Shown here: positions 43,579-53,574 of the stretch, piece after piece
Layout of the letters: every line of letters begins with the position of its first letter
How positions within the stretch are numbered: the stretch's first letter is position 1
NCBI GenBank assembly: GCA_002343505.1
Contig: DDQZ01000069.1
Location: 7,161 to 71,160 of the forward strand
Direction: 5' to 3'
Source of the DNA: Verrucomicrobiaceae bacterium UBA2429
GTDB lineage: Bacteria; Verrucomicrobiota; Verrucomicrobiia; Verrucomicrobiales; Verrucomicrobiaceae
Length of the DNA stretch: 64,000 nt
The notes under the pieces: generated by a model
What the model was told of the DNA's origin: nothing
The model's input: the letters and a program-made list of their open reading frames with translations, nothing else
Database searches by the model: none
Position numbers and translations under genes: made by a program

Positions 43579-44700
43579 TCAAAAAGCGGGTCTTTGGTTT
43601 TCAGGCCACTCGCTGATGCGGCTCCAGTTTTTATGAAGCTCTTCAAGGTAGCGGCGAGGGTTGGGCTGGCTTTGCACGGTAGCGGTGCTGCCGAGAGCGG
43701 GGTCGGGCCAGGAATGGAGGCGGCTCAGGAGGCCGAGTTCCTGTGCAATTTCGCGCATGGTGCGCAGGGAAATCAGGGCGTATCTTTGCCAAGCAGAGCG
43801 GGTGGCGAAGACATCGGTGCGCAATGGCACGCCGAGTCGAGCTGCGTGGCGGGAAATGCGCTGGACGTTTTCCGCGCGAATATTGATTGGCTCGTGAAAG
43901 ATGGTTACGGGGTCGAGTGGACGGAGTGCGGATAGGGTGGCGTGGAAGTCGGCGGCGTCGCACTCCGGGTAGGTGGGGGCGATGGCTGCGTAGATGTGCA
44001 GCCCGGCCTCGCTGGCGGCTTGCAGGGTGGCGAGCCGCTGGGAGGGAGCAGGGGCGCGGGGTTCGTAGATTTTGCTGAGGTCGTTGCGCAGGGTGGGCAG
44101 GCTCATGCCGAAGAGCAGGCGGGTGCCAAAGCTGCGGAAGAGGTCGAAATCTTGCCGGGCTAGTGGGCTGCGCGTGAGGATGCGGACGCGCAGGGTGGAG
44201 TGGTCGCGAATGAGTTCCAAAGAGCGCCTGACAACATGACGCGCGGCGGCGGCCAGCTCTCTTTGGCGCGCCGGATCGGAATGGCGGATGGCCTGGTAGG
44301 GATCTGTGGTGGAGCAGTAGATGATGGCGCGGTTGCCGTCCGGTTTCAGCAGGCTCCTTGGCGTCTGCTCTGCCGCTCGCAGTGAGGCCAGGAAGCGTTT
44401 CTCATCCCAGCGGCGCAGCAACACATATTCCCCCCATTCCGCATCGGGATCGGCAATCCCATGCCGCTCCAGCAGCGCGCCCATTTTAATCGTGGCGGCG
44501 CTGGGCACATAGCAGAACCGGCAGGCGTGCGAGCAGCCGATGGCGATGTTGAACGACCAGTTCGACAGGCTTTTGTGGACAAAGTGGTTGGGCTGAATGG
44601 TGGCCGGGACATCCCAGTAATCCACAGGCTCCCGATCCACTACGGGAATCGCTTCGCGTGAGGAGCATCCAGAGAATTCGAGGAGGTCAGGAGTGATCAT
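43579..44700 (-). CDS. Radical SAM protein, SplB-like
   Basis: 373 residues. The radical SAM cluster is CSHACRFC (C56, C60, C63), the CX3CX2C form, in 'GCSHACRFCYVPSAATIKMG'. The remainder ('IIYCSTTDPYQ', 'VRILTRSPLARQDFDLFRS') matches the spore photoproduct lyase-like/Rv2578c radical SAM group. True SplB repairs thymine photodimers; this relative's substrate is unknown. It lies 12 bp downstream of TcmP and shares its promoter, which has a LexA-like operator. A nucleic-acid substrate is therefore attractive but inferred. Confidence 0.85.
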   Translation of the reverse strand: MITPDLLEFSGCSSREAIPVVDREPVDYWDVPATIQPNHFVHKSLSNWSFNIAIGCSHACRFCYVPSAATIKMGALLERHGIADPDAEWGEYVLLRRWDEKRFLASLRAAEQTPRSLLKPDGNRAIIYCSTTDPYQAIRHSDPARQRELAAAARHVVRRSLELIRDHSTLRVRILTRSPLARQDFDLFRSFGTRLLFGMSLPTLRNDLSKIYEPRAPAPSQRLATLQAASEAGLHIYAAIAPTYPECDAADFHATLSALRPLDPVTIFHEPINIRAENVQRISRHAARLGVPLRTDVFATRSAWQRYALISLRTMREIAQELGLLSRLHSWPDPALGSTATVQSQPNPRRYLEELHKNWSRISEWPENQRPAF

Positions 44701-44712
44701 GTGGCAAAGAGG

Positions 44713-45600
44713 CTACGGCTTCAGAACATCTTTGGCGATTTTTAGCGCCGTGGCATTCTTTGCTGCGAAGCAAAGCAGGTAAAGAGCGGTGCCCGAGTCC
44801 GTCGCCAAGGTGAGGGGCTTTTCCGCCACTGAGTCGAACACCGTTTTCAGGCGTTTGACAAAAAAATCGCTAATGGATGTAATGGTGGCAGTCTTCATGC
44901 GGGGTGTGACGCCAAACATGTCGGGCTCCCCAGTTTTGTAGAACTCGGGATACCAGTCCGATTCGGGCACTCCGAAAATCGCGTCCAATCGCCTGCACCA
45001 CGCTTCGGAGATATTGCCATGTCCGGGCAACATGCGATTGACGCCAATTCCCGCTGGGAACAGCAGCCACATATCGATGGCCTCCGTCCGTGCCACCGCC
45101 TCAATGGTGGACCATGAGACCTGCATGCCAAATGGATCGAGAAACAGAACGGCGCGCCGCTTTTTCCAGTCCCAAGAATCGCAGATTTGCCGAAGGCGGG
45201 CATTGGCGTCATCAGCATGGATGGAAATGCGCTGGGACAGTTCGGGATAGTCGTGTTTAAGGGCGTTCAGTTCAGCGGCTCGGGACGGGTTTTTTTCAAT
45301 GAACACATAGCGGGTAAAAGGCGGCTTCGTCTCCAATGCGAGGCGTACCGAGCTGCTGAGAAACTCGACGGTATCTGGTGCGGAGAGTTCCGGGAGCAGT
45401 TCCAGGGTGGATTCGCACTCCGGCGAATCTTTGGGTTTTGGCAAGTTGTAGCCTGTGCCAGCGAAGGCATCGATATAGCAAAACGCCTCGCACCAAGGCC
45501 GGCCCTTCATGATCTGAACATAAGCAGCCAAATACTTTCGCAGTCGTTCCAGCTTCTCAGCCGTCCAACTCCCTCCGAAGGATTGTTTGGGACCATTCAT
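44713..45600 (-). CDS. tcmP: Three-Cys-motif partner protein TcmP
   Basis: 295 residues. 'WCEAFCYIDAFAGTG' (D44-G50), 'RYVFIEKN' (101-104) and 'VLFLDPFGMQVSW' (DPFG at 155-158) match the TcmP family (TIGR04474, from memory). These motifs look like a Rossmann methyltransferase: motif I, acidic beta-2 end and a DPPY-like motif IV; no such activity is established. TcmP proteins are known to occur beside radical SAM-type three-Cys proteins. Base composition is visibly lower in GC than in neighbouring genes. Start ATG at 45600, directly behind the palindrome at 45614. Confidence 0.85.
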   Translation of the reverse strand: MNGPKQSFGGSWTAEKLERLRKYLAAYVQIMKGRPWCEAFCYIDAFAGTGYNLPKPKDSPECESTLELLPELSAPDTVEFLSSSVRLALETKPPFTRYVFIEKNPSRAAELNALKHDYPELSQRISIHADDANARLRQICDSWDWKKRRAVLFLDPFGMQVSWSTIEAVARTEAIDMWLLFPAGIGVNRMLPGHGNISEAWCRRLDAIFGVPESDWYPEFYKTGEPDMFGVTPRMKTATITSISDFFVKRLKTVFDSVAEKPLTLATDSGTALYLLCFAAKNATALKIAKDVLKP

Positions 45601-45613
45601 TAGCGAAGAATAA

Positions 45614-45629
45614 TTGTTCCTGCGAACAA
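45614..45629 (-). promoter_or_regulatory. Putative LexA operator upstream of tcmP
   Basis: TTGTTCCTGCGAACAA is a perfect 6-bp inverted repeat with a 4-bp spacer, containing TGTTC-N4-GAACA. I recall this form as the LexA-binding motif described for Verrucomicrobia. It ends 13 bp before the tcmP ATG, where a bound repressor would block initiation or early transcription. A GATAAT-like -10 lies further upstream on the minus strand. Confidence 0.7.
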
Positions 45630-45714
45630 GACAAGGGGGTTCGGGAATTCTGTATTATCTCGAAGTTTCATTTAGCGTTCCCGATTCTCTGTCCCTGAGA
45701 GGAGAAAGGGACCG

Positions 45715-46485
45715 TCAAAACTTCAAATGCTTCACGGTCAGGCCCTGGTTGATGAGTTGCTTCAAAGAGTCTATGCCGATGCGCAGGTGGTCGGCGACGT
45801 GGTTGGTGTCCACTTTTTGGTCGCTCTCGGCGGTTTTGATGCCTTCGGGGATCATCGGCTGGTCGGAGACGAGGAGGAGGGCGCCGGTGGGGATTTCGTT
45901 GAAGAAGCCGGTCATGAAGATGGTGGCGGTCTCCATGTCTATGGCGATGGCGCGCAGCTCGCGGAGATACTCTTTGAATTTCTCGTCGTGCTCCCAGACG
46001 CGGCGGTTGGTGGTATAGACGGTGCCGGTCCAGTAGTCGCGGCCATGGTCGCGGATGGTGGTGGAGATGGCTTTTTGCAGGGCGAAGGCGGGCAGCGCCG
46101 GCACCTCGGGTGGAAAGTAGTCGTTGCTGGTGCCATCACCCCGGATGGCGGCGATGGGGAGGATGAAGTCGCCAATGCTGCCGCGATGCTTGAGGCCGCC
46201 GCACTTGCCAAGGAAGAGCACGGCTTTCGGTTTGATGGCGCTGAGCAGGTCCATGACGGTGGCGGCGGTGGCGCTGCCCATTCCGAAGTTGATGATGCTG
46301 ATGTCGCCAGCGGTGGCGTTGGGCATGGGCTTGTCCTTGCCGCGCACTTTGACGCGGTGCCACTGGGCGAAGAGCTTCACATATTGGTTGAAGTTCGTCA
46401 GCAGGATGTAGCCGCCGAACTCCTCCAGCGGCGTGCCGGTGTAACGTGGCAGCCAGTTTTCCACGATGGCGGTGCGCGAGGTCAT
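45715..46485 (-). CDS. AMP nucleosidase, short form
   Basis: 256 residues, a nucleoside-phosphorylase-fold enzyme with 'INFGMGSATAATVMDLL', 'VLFLGKCGGL', 'TVYTTNRRVWEHDEKF' and 'AIAIDMETATIFMTG' (ribose-binding Glu). It hydrolyses AMP to adenine and ribose 5-phosphate in the cytoplasm. It lacks the N-terminal regulatory domain of E. coli Amn (about 480 residues), resembling the short bacterial form. The ATG at 46485 gives the family N-terminus. Confidence 0.9.
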   Translation of the reverse strand: MTSRTAIVENWLPRYTGTPLEEFGGYILLTNFNQYVKLFAQWHRVKVRGKDKPMPNATAGDISIINFGMGSATAATVMDLLSAIKPKAVLFLGKCGGLKHRGSIGDFILPIAAIRGDGTSNDYFPPEVPALPAFALQKAISTTIRDHGRDYWTGTVYTTNRRVWEHDEKFKEYLRELRAIAIDMETATIFMTGFFNEIPTGALLLVSDQPMIPEGIKTAESDQKVDTNHVADHLRIGIDSLKQLINQGLTVKHLKF

Positions 46486-46614
46486 GGCGGAGTTTCGCGC
46501 TTTTGCGACATCCGCGCAAGGCAAGGGCGTGGTTTTGTCTTTCAGTCAATCCAGCGGGCATGTATGAGCATGGGCATCTTTGCCCAGCATCACGCCATCA
46601 TGCACCATGCTTCC

Positions 46615-47460
46615 ATGAATGAATCCATGCCCAGCCGCCGGCGCTGGCTGGCGGCGTTGCTGCCAGCCGCCCTCGGTGCTTGCGCGCAGCCTCAGGGCCT
46701 CGCTGGTGGTGTCTCCCGCTCCGCGAGGGCTTATGCGGAGTATCAGCGCACCTTTGCCGTCTCCGGCGCGCATTTCCGCTACCATCCTTATGGCGGGCAG
46801 GGACGCGCGTGGACGATGCAGATGGAGCGGCTCTGGCAGGGGCTGCGGCATGACATGCGCGTGGGCTACATGGTGAAAAATCTGCGCTCCGGCGCGGTGC
46901 TGGCCGAGCAGCAGGCGGACCGTTTTTTCTTTGGCAGCTCAATGCCGAAGCCCGCCATCTCGGCGATGCTGCTGGAGAAACGGCAGGGCCGTCTCAGTCA
47001 CGAGGAGTTCATGCATGTGGTGAGGGTCTGCGACAAAAGCGAGAACTCCTCCTGGATGGCTCTGCACGCGCGGCTGCACCCGCAGGATGAGGTAAACTTT
47101 CTCTGGAAATACCGGCTGCCGCAGGTCAGCGTGCTGGGCAATCAACTCACGCCGCGCTTCATCGCCGAATTTTACGAGCGCTGCTACAACCACCGTCTGG
47201 ACCACGGCACGTGGCTGCTGCTGGAGGCGATGCGGCGGGATCAATATGGCTTTGGCCGACTTTATCTGCCCGCGCACATCGCTTACGCCGGGGGCAAGAC
47301 GGGCAACTATGGCGAGTGGGATCACGAGTCCCTGTTCTTCGAGGACCGCGGCACGCCGTATGCCATCGTGGTCTTCACGCGCGGGCATGTCTCGCCGGGG
47401 AAGATGAATCTGCCGCTGGGCGCGCTGATGGGCGGACTGTATCGGGCGCATGTGGGATAG
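46615..47460 (+). CDS. Serine beta-lactamase/transpeptidase-fold lipoprotein
   Basis: 281 residues. Lipobox L-G-A-C after 'RRRWLAALLPAALGA' predicts an anchored lipoprotein. The three PBP/beta-lactamase motifs are present: SxxK as 'SSMPK', an SxN-like 'KSENSSW', and KTG in 'AYAGGKTGNYGEWDHES'. The fold matches class A beta-lactamase-like serine hydrolases, but the spacing and 'SMPK' context are unusual, so hydrolysis of beta-lactams is not assured. Start could be 46600, 46615 or 46627; all give the same mature lipoprotein. Confidence 0.78.
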   Translation: MNESMPSRRRWLAALLPAALGACAQPQGLAGGVSRSARAYAEYQRTFAVSGAHFRYHPYGGQGRAWTMQMERLWQGLRHDMRVGYMVKNLRSGAVLAEQQADRFFFGSSMPKPAISAMLLEKRQGRLSHEEFMHVVRVCDKSENSSWMALHARLHPQDEVNFLWKYRLPQVSVLGNQLTPRFIAEFYERCYNHRLDHGTWLLLEAMRRDQYGFGRLYLPAHIAYAGGKTGNYGEWDHESLFFEDRGTPYAIVVFTRGHVSPGKMNLPLGALMGGLYRAHVG

Positions 47461-47503
47461 GCATCCTGCCTGTCCCATGTGAACCGGGCATTCTGCCCGG
47501 TTC
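47453..47503. repeat. Tandem palindromes between converging genes
   Basis: First hairpin TGGGATAGGCA (47453-47463) with TGCCTGTCCCA (47467-47477), one wobble; second GAACCGGGCA (47481-47490) with TGCCCGGTTC (47494-47503), perfect. The first includes the stop codon of the lipoprotein gene. It may act as a bidirectional terminator or be a REP-like repeat. Confidence 0.75.
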
Positions 47504-47506
47504 CAT

Positions 47507-49306
<1,800 letters not shown>

Positions 49307-49424
49307 GAGGCGGGAGCGCCATCATGCACTGGCCGCGCGCTCATGCCAGCGGCTTCTGAAGCGCGGCCCGCCGCGCGCTTGAAGCCGCCCTTGCCCGCGC
49401 GCCGCGCCGCTTTAAACATCCCGC

Positions 49425-50366
49425 ATGGTCGCCATCGCCACCCCCACCCTGGTCTCCGAGATCCTGCGCCTGAAAAAGGAGCGCAACGCCGTCATCCTCG
49501 CGCACAACTACCAGACGCGCGACATCCAGGAGATCGCCGATTTTGTCGGCGACTCGCTCGGCCTCGCCTACAAGGCGAAGGAGACCCGCGCCGATGTCAT
49601 CGCCTTCTGCGGCGTCCATTTCATGGCCGAGACCGCCAAGATCGTGAACCCCGGCAAGACCGTCGTCCTGCCCGATGCCAACGCCGGCTGCTCCCTGGAG
49701 CAAAGCTGCCCCGGCCCGCAGCTTGAGGCCTTCCTCAAAGCCAACGCCGCCAAAAACTATTACGTCATCGCCTACATCAACTGCTCCGCGCACGTCAAAG
49801 CCCTCAGTGACTGCATCTGCACCAGCGGCAACGCCGTCAAAATCGTCCAGGCCGCCCCGCCGGACCGGCCCATCCTCTTCGTGCCGGATCAAAACCTCGG
49901 CTCCTGGGTCATGGAGCAGACCGGGCGCAAAATGGACCTCTGGAAGGGCGCTTGCTACGTCCACGTCGAGTTCACGCGCGACAGCATCCTGGCCATCAAA
50001 GACAAGCACCCGGACGCCCAGGTCGTGGCCCACCCCGAATGCACCTACGCCGTGCGCATGCTCGCCGACGAGGTGTGCAGCACCGAGAAAATGGTCGGCT
50101 ACTGCCGCAGCCACCCCGCCGGCGCCTTCATCATCGTCACCGAGAGCGGCATGCTCCACCGCCTGGAGCGCGAGGTGCCGGGGAAAACCTTCATCCCCGG
50201 CCCCACCGGCCACTGCGCCTGCGCCGACTGCCGCTACATGAAGCTGAACACCCTGCAAAAGCTCCACGACGCGCTGCGCGACCTGGAACCCCGCGTCGAG
50301 CTGCCCGAGGACATCCGCGCCCGCGCCGAAAAGCCCATCCTGCGCATGCTGGAGCTGAGCCGGTGA
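49425..50366 (+). CDS. nadA: Quinolinate synthase A
   Basis: 313 residues. It condenses iminoaspartate with dihydroxyacetone phosphate in NAD biosynthesis, using a 4Fe-4S cluster. Cluster cysteines lie in 'NAGCSLEQSCPG' and 'TGHCACADCRYM' among others; 'ILAHNYQTRDIQEIADF' and 'VVAHPECTYAVRMLAD' are conserved substrate-site stretches. Short NadA type. Divergent from ispG. No nadB in the window. Confidence 0.96.
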   Translation: MVAIATPTLVSEILRLKKERNAVILAHNYQTRDIQEIADFVGDSLGLAYKAKETRADVIAFCGVHFMAETAKIVNPGKTVVLPDANAGCSLEQSCPGPQLEAFLKANAAKNYYVIAYINCSAHVKALSDCICTSGNAVKIVQAAPPDRPILFVPDQNLGSWVMEQTGRKMDLWKGACYVHVEFTRDSILAIKDKHPDAQVVAHPECTYAVRMLADEVCSTEKMVGYCRSHPAGAFIIVTESGMLHRLEREVPGKTFIPGPTGHCACADCRYMKLNTLQKLHDALRDLEPRVELPEDIRARAEKPILRMLELSR

Positions 50367-50402
50367 GGAAAAGCCGAGCCACTTTGGGCGGGGACTTCCG
50401 GC

Positions 50403-52991
50403 CTACTTCGGCAGCACCTCGACGATGAAGGCGCGGTCTTTGCCGAACCAGGTCTTCGCCACGCGGCGGATGTCCTTGCCGGTGACGGCTTCGATGAGGC
50501 CGGGCAGCTTCTGGAAGTGGTCGTGGCCGAGGCCGTTGATCTCGTTCCAGCCGAGCGCGTCGGCGCGCGCGCCGCTGCCCTGCTGGGAGCGCAGCCAGGA
50601 GGATTTCCACGCGGTCTTGGCACGGCTGATTTCCTCCGCAGTGAGGCCGTTTTTCGCCAGATCGGCGATGAGGCGCAGCATCTCGGCCCGGGCCAGGGAG
50701 ACCTTTGCCGGATCGGTGCCGACGTAGAAATAAAACGCGCCCGCGCCGAGCGCGGCGAAGCTCTGCGCGCCCACATAATAGGCCAGGCCGAGCTCCTCGC
50801 GGATGCGGTTGAAAAGGCGGCTGCCCATGTCGCTGCAAGCCTCGTCCATCAAAGTGAGCGCGTGGGTGTCCGCGTCATGCAGGCCGGTAGTGCGGTAACC
50901 GATGACGAGCACGGCCTGCTCCTTGTCCATGTGCTGCGTCCAGCTCCCGGCTTTGGCGCGGAGCCGCGCCAGCTCCTCCGGCAGTGTCACCGGGCGGCGC
51001 GCGCCCTTGGGCAGCCTGCCGAGGTGCTTCTGAACAAGCTGGCGGATGGCGGCGGCTGAGACATCGCCATCCACGCTGATGACGCCGTTGGCGCCGGTGA
51101 ATGAGGCGCGCAGCATGGCGCGGCAGCCGGCCACGGTGAGCGCCCTCACGCTTGCCTCGGTGCCCAGCGCGGTGCGCTCAAAGGGCAGCCCCTCAAAGAT
51201 GTGCCGCCGCGCGCGGCGCATGGCCACGGTGAGAGGGTCCTCCATCTCCTCCTGGATGCTGGCCAGGTGGCGCTTCTTCACCTCGGCGAGCCCGGCGGCG
51301 GGCAGGGTGGCGTTTTGGATGAGGTCGGACAACAGATCAAATGCGCGCGCCTCGTCCCCGCGCATGACCTCGGCGCCCAGGGTGTAACGGTGCGCGTCGG
51401 CGGAGCAGTGCAGGCTGCCGCCGAGGTTCTCCAGCTCGGAGGCGATCTGCCTGGCGGCGCGCTTTTTCGTGCCCTTCAAAAGCAGCGCGGCGGAGACCAT
51501 GGTGACGCCCGCATTACCGGCGGTCTCGGCGGGCACGCTGGCAAGGAAGCCGGCGCGGATGGAGACGAGCGGCAGGCGCGGATTCTCCCGCACAAGCAGG
51601 GTGAGGCCGTTCGGCAAAACGACGCGCTCCACGCCGGCGCGCTCCGTGGCGGAGATGCCGGCGCTGGCGGCGGTCTCGACCTCTGGGCCGACGACGGCCA
51701 CGCTCAGCGTCGCCGGCACCAGGTAACGCCGCGCCACCTCGCGGATGCGCTCCGGGGTGAGAGCGCGCACGGCCTCCAGGTAATGGCGCGAGTGCTCCAG
51801 GCTGCCCACATGCAGCCATCCGTGGCCGAGCGCGGCGGCCTGGCCCTTCGTGGTGCTCAGTGCGCGGAGCTGGCCGCTGGTGGTGGCGCGCACGGCCTTG
51901 TCAAGTTCGGCGGCGTCAGGCCCGGCGGCGCGCATTTTCTCCACCACCTCCAGCATGGCGGCGCGGCAGGCGGTCTCGTCCTCCGGGTCGCACTCCACCT
52001 CGGCATTGAAGACGCCGCATTCCTGCGCGCCCCACGCGCCGGCCCACACCCAGTGGGCGATGCCGAGCTTCTCGCGCAGCTCCTGGTAAAGCCGCGCGCT
52101 GCGGCCGGAGCCGAGCAGAAAGGCCAGCACATCGAGCGCGGGCTTGTCCTCATGCCCCTCGCCGGGGATCTGCCAGCCCAGGGCCAGGCGCGTGAGCTCG
52201 GTGGCGAAGTTTTTCCGCCCCTCGCGCAGGCCGCGCTGGGCGGGCTCCGCAGGCAGGCGCGCGGGCTCGTAAGGGCGGCGCTCCCAGGAGCCGAGCTGGC
52301 GCTCGACGATCTCGAAGGCTTCCCGTGCGGACACCGCGCCGGCGATGACGACGAAGCAGTTGTTCGGCGCATAATGGCGCTGGTAAAAGGCGGCCAGGTC
52401 CGGCTGGCGCGCCTGGTCGAAGACGGCGCGGTGGCCGATGACCGGGTGCCGCAGCGGATGCGCGCGGAAGGCGGTGGCCTGCACGAGGTCCTGCAGCGCG
52501 TGGCCGGGGTCGTCATCGCACATGGCCATCTCGCGGCGGATGACATCCTGCTCTTTTTCCAGCTCGGCGGCGTCAATCTTCGAGTGGCGCGCCATGTCGG
52601 CCAAAATCTCCAGATAACCCTCAAGGTGCGCGGCCAGGCCGTCAATGTAATAGACCGTGCGGTTGAAGGTGGTGTAGGCGTTCACATAACCGCCGAGCTG
52701 CTGGATATGCTGGGAGATCTCCTGGGCGGAGCGCTTCCAGGTGCCCTTGAAAAGCATGTGCTCCAGGCAGTGCGCCAGACCCGCGCCAGTCCACGCCTCC
52801 TCATGCAGGCTGCCGGCCCTGACCCAGAGCTGCACACTCACCAGGGGATGCTCATGGTCCTCGCGCACGATGACCTCCAAGCCGTTCGGCAAAGTGCGGG
52901 CCTGCGCGTTCATCGGCGGCGCTTCGACAGAGGCGGGCGCGGCTTTTTTCACAGGACGGCGGGCGGGTGCGGCGGGGCGTTTGGCTGGCAT
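50403..52991 (-). CDS. M16-family zinc peptidase, two-domain
   Basis: 862 residues. The first half carries the inverted zinc motif HXXEH ('AHCLEHMLFKGTWKR'); the second half ('LLVRENPRLPLVSIRAGFLA', 'LLLKGTKKRAARQ') is the catalytically silent repeat. M16 peptidases cut small peptides in a closed clamshell. A basic Ala/Pro-rich tail precedes the domain and no signal peptide is seen, so it is likely cytoplasmic. An ATG at 52991 was chosen; 53006 (ATG) and 53030 (TTG) are possible. Confidence 0.92.
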   Translation of the reverse strand: MPAKRPAAPARRPVKKAAPASVEAPPMNAQARTLPNGLEVIVREDHEHPLVSVQLWVRAGSLHEEAWTGAGLAHCLEHMLFKGTWKRSAQEISQHIQQLGGYVNAYTTFNRTVYYIDGLAAHLEGYLEILADMARHSKIDAAELEKEQDVIRREMAMCDDDPGHALQDLVQATAFRAHPLRHPVIGHRAVFDQARQPDLAAFYQRHYAPNNCFVVIAGAVSAREAFEIVERQLGSWERRPYEPARLPAEPAQRGLREGRKNFATELTRLALGWQIPGEGHEDKPALDVLAFLLGSGRSARLYQELREKLGIAHWVWAGAWGAQECGVFNAEVECDPEDETACRAAMLEVVEKMRAAGPDAAELDKAVRATTSGQLRALSTTKGQAAALGHGWLHVGSLEHSRHYLEAVRALTPERIREVARRYLVPATLSVAVVGPEVETAASAGISATERAGVERVVLPNGLTLLVRENPRLPLVSIRAGFLASVPAETAGNAGVTMVSAALLLKGTKKRAARQIASELENLGGSLHCSADAHRYTLGAEVMRGDEARAFDLLSDLIQNATLPAAGLAEVKKRHLASIQEEMEDPLTVAMRRARRHIFEGLPFERTALGTEASVRALTVAGCRAMLRASFTGANGVISVDGDVSAAAIRQLVQKHLGRLPKGARRPVTLPEELARLRAKAGSWTQHMDKEQAVLVIGYRTTGLHDADTHALTLMDEACSDMGSRLFNRIREELGLAYYVGAQSFAALGAGAFYFYVGTDPAKVSLARAEMLRLIADLAKNGLTAEEISRAKTAWKSSWLRSQQGSGARADALGWNEINGLGHDHFQKLPGLIEAVTGKDIRRVAKTWFGKDRAFIVEVLPK

Positions 52992-53045
52992 GAGGGGCGG
53001 ATGCATGGAGCGGGATGCGCCCTGCGGCAAGCGGCGAGGCGCGCG

Positions 53046-53528
53046 TCACTTGCCCTGCGCCTCGGACGAGGCGGCAACGGCTTTTTCCAGAGCCAGAATG
53101 AAGTCGCGGTCCTCATCCGAAAGGCGGTCCAGAGGCACCTCATAGGGCGTCTTTCCCACCAGCAGCCGCGCCTTGCCGTCGCGCACCAGCGTGGGCCGGG
53201 CGGGCGGCTGCGCCGCCGGGCCGGAGGGCTGGCCGTCCACAAAGGTTTGCTCGCTCTGCTCGAAGGCGATGAGCTTGCCCAGCAGGCTGCGGCCATCCGT
53301 GCTTTTCCACTGCCGCGCGTCACTGAGAGTGAAGTACTGGATTTCCCGCACCACAGTTGGCTGGCGCGCGGGAGCGGCGGGTGTGGCGGTCCCTCCGCTG
53401 CCGCCGCCGCCCGTGGAGCGTGTTTTAAATTTCTTCGGTGTCGCCGGTATGACGACCTGCGCGGAGGCGATGTGCGGGCAGCCCGCCAGGAGGATGAGCA
53501 GGACAACCGCAGGCATGGGAATTTTCAT
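53046..53528 (-). CDS. Exported small protein with SHD1-like domain
   Basis: 160 residues with a signal peptide or lipobox ('VVLLILLAGCPHIASA'), a Gly/Thr/Pro-rich linker, and a C-terminal segment 'ARQWKSTDGRSLLGKLIAFE' ... 'EVPLDRLSDEDRDFILALEK' resembling the SLA1-homology SHD1 domain common in Planctomycetes and Verrucomicrobia. Function unknown. It lies between the PQQ-propeller and M16 genes on the same strand. Confidence 0.7.
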   Translation of the reverse strand: MKIPMPAVVLLILLAGCPHIASAQVVIPATPKKFKTRSTGGGGSGGTATPAAPARQPTVVREIQYFTLSDARQWKSTDGRSLLGKLIAFEQSEQTFVDGQPSGPAAQPPARPTLVRDGKARLLVGKTPYEVPLDRLSDEDRDFILALEKAVAASSEAQGK

Positions 53529-53574
53529 GCCCGGCTTTTACCACGCCTTGGGCGGAATGGGAAGACTTGTGTTT

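Noticed and set aside
43579..44700. Radical SAM protein annotated directly as spore photoproduct lyase
   Set aside because: Similarity is to the wider SplB-like group and nothing here suggests sporulation, so the narrow name is not justified.
45727..46600. Long open plus-strand frame running upstream of the lipoprotein
   Set aside because: It is the antisense of the AMP nucleosidase gene, has Gly/Val-rich low-complexity sequence and no motif; only the part from about 46615 is the real gene.
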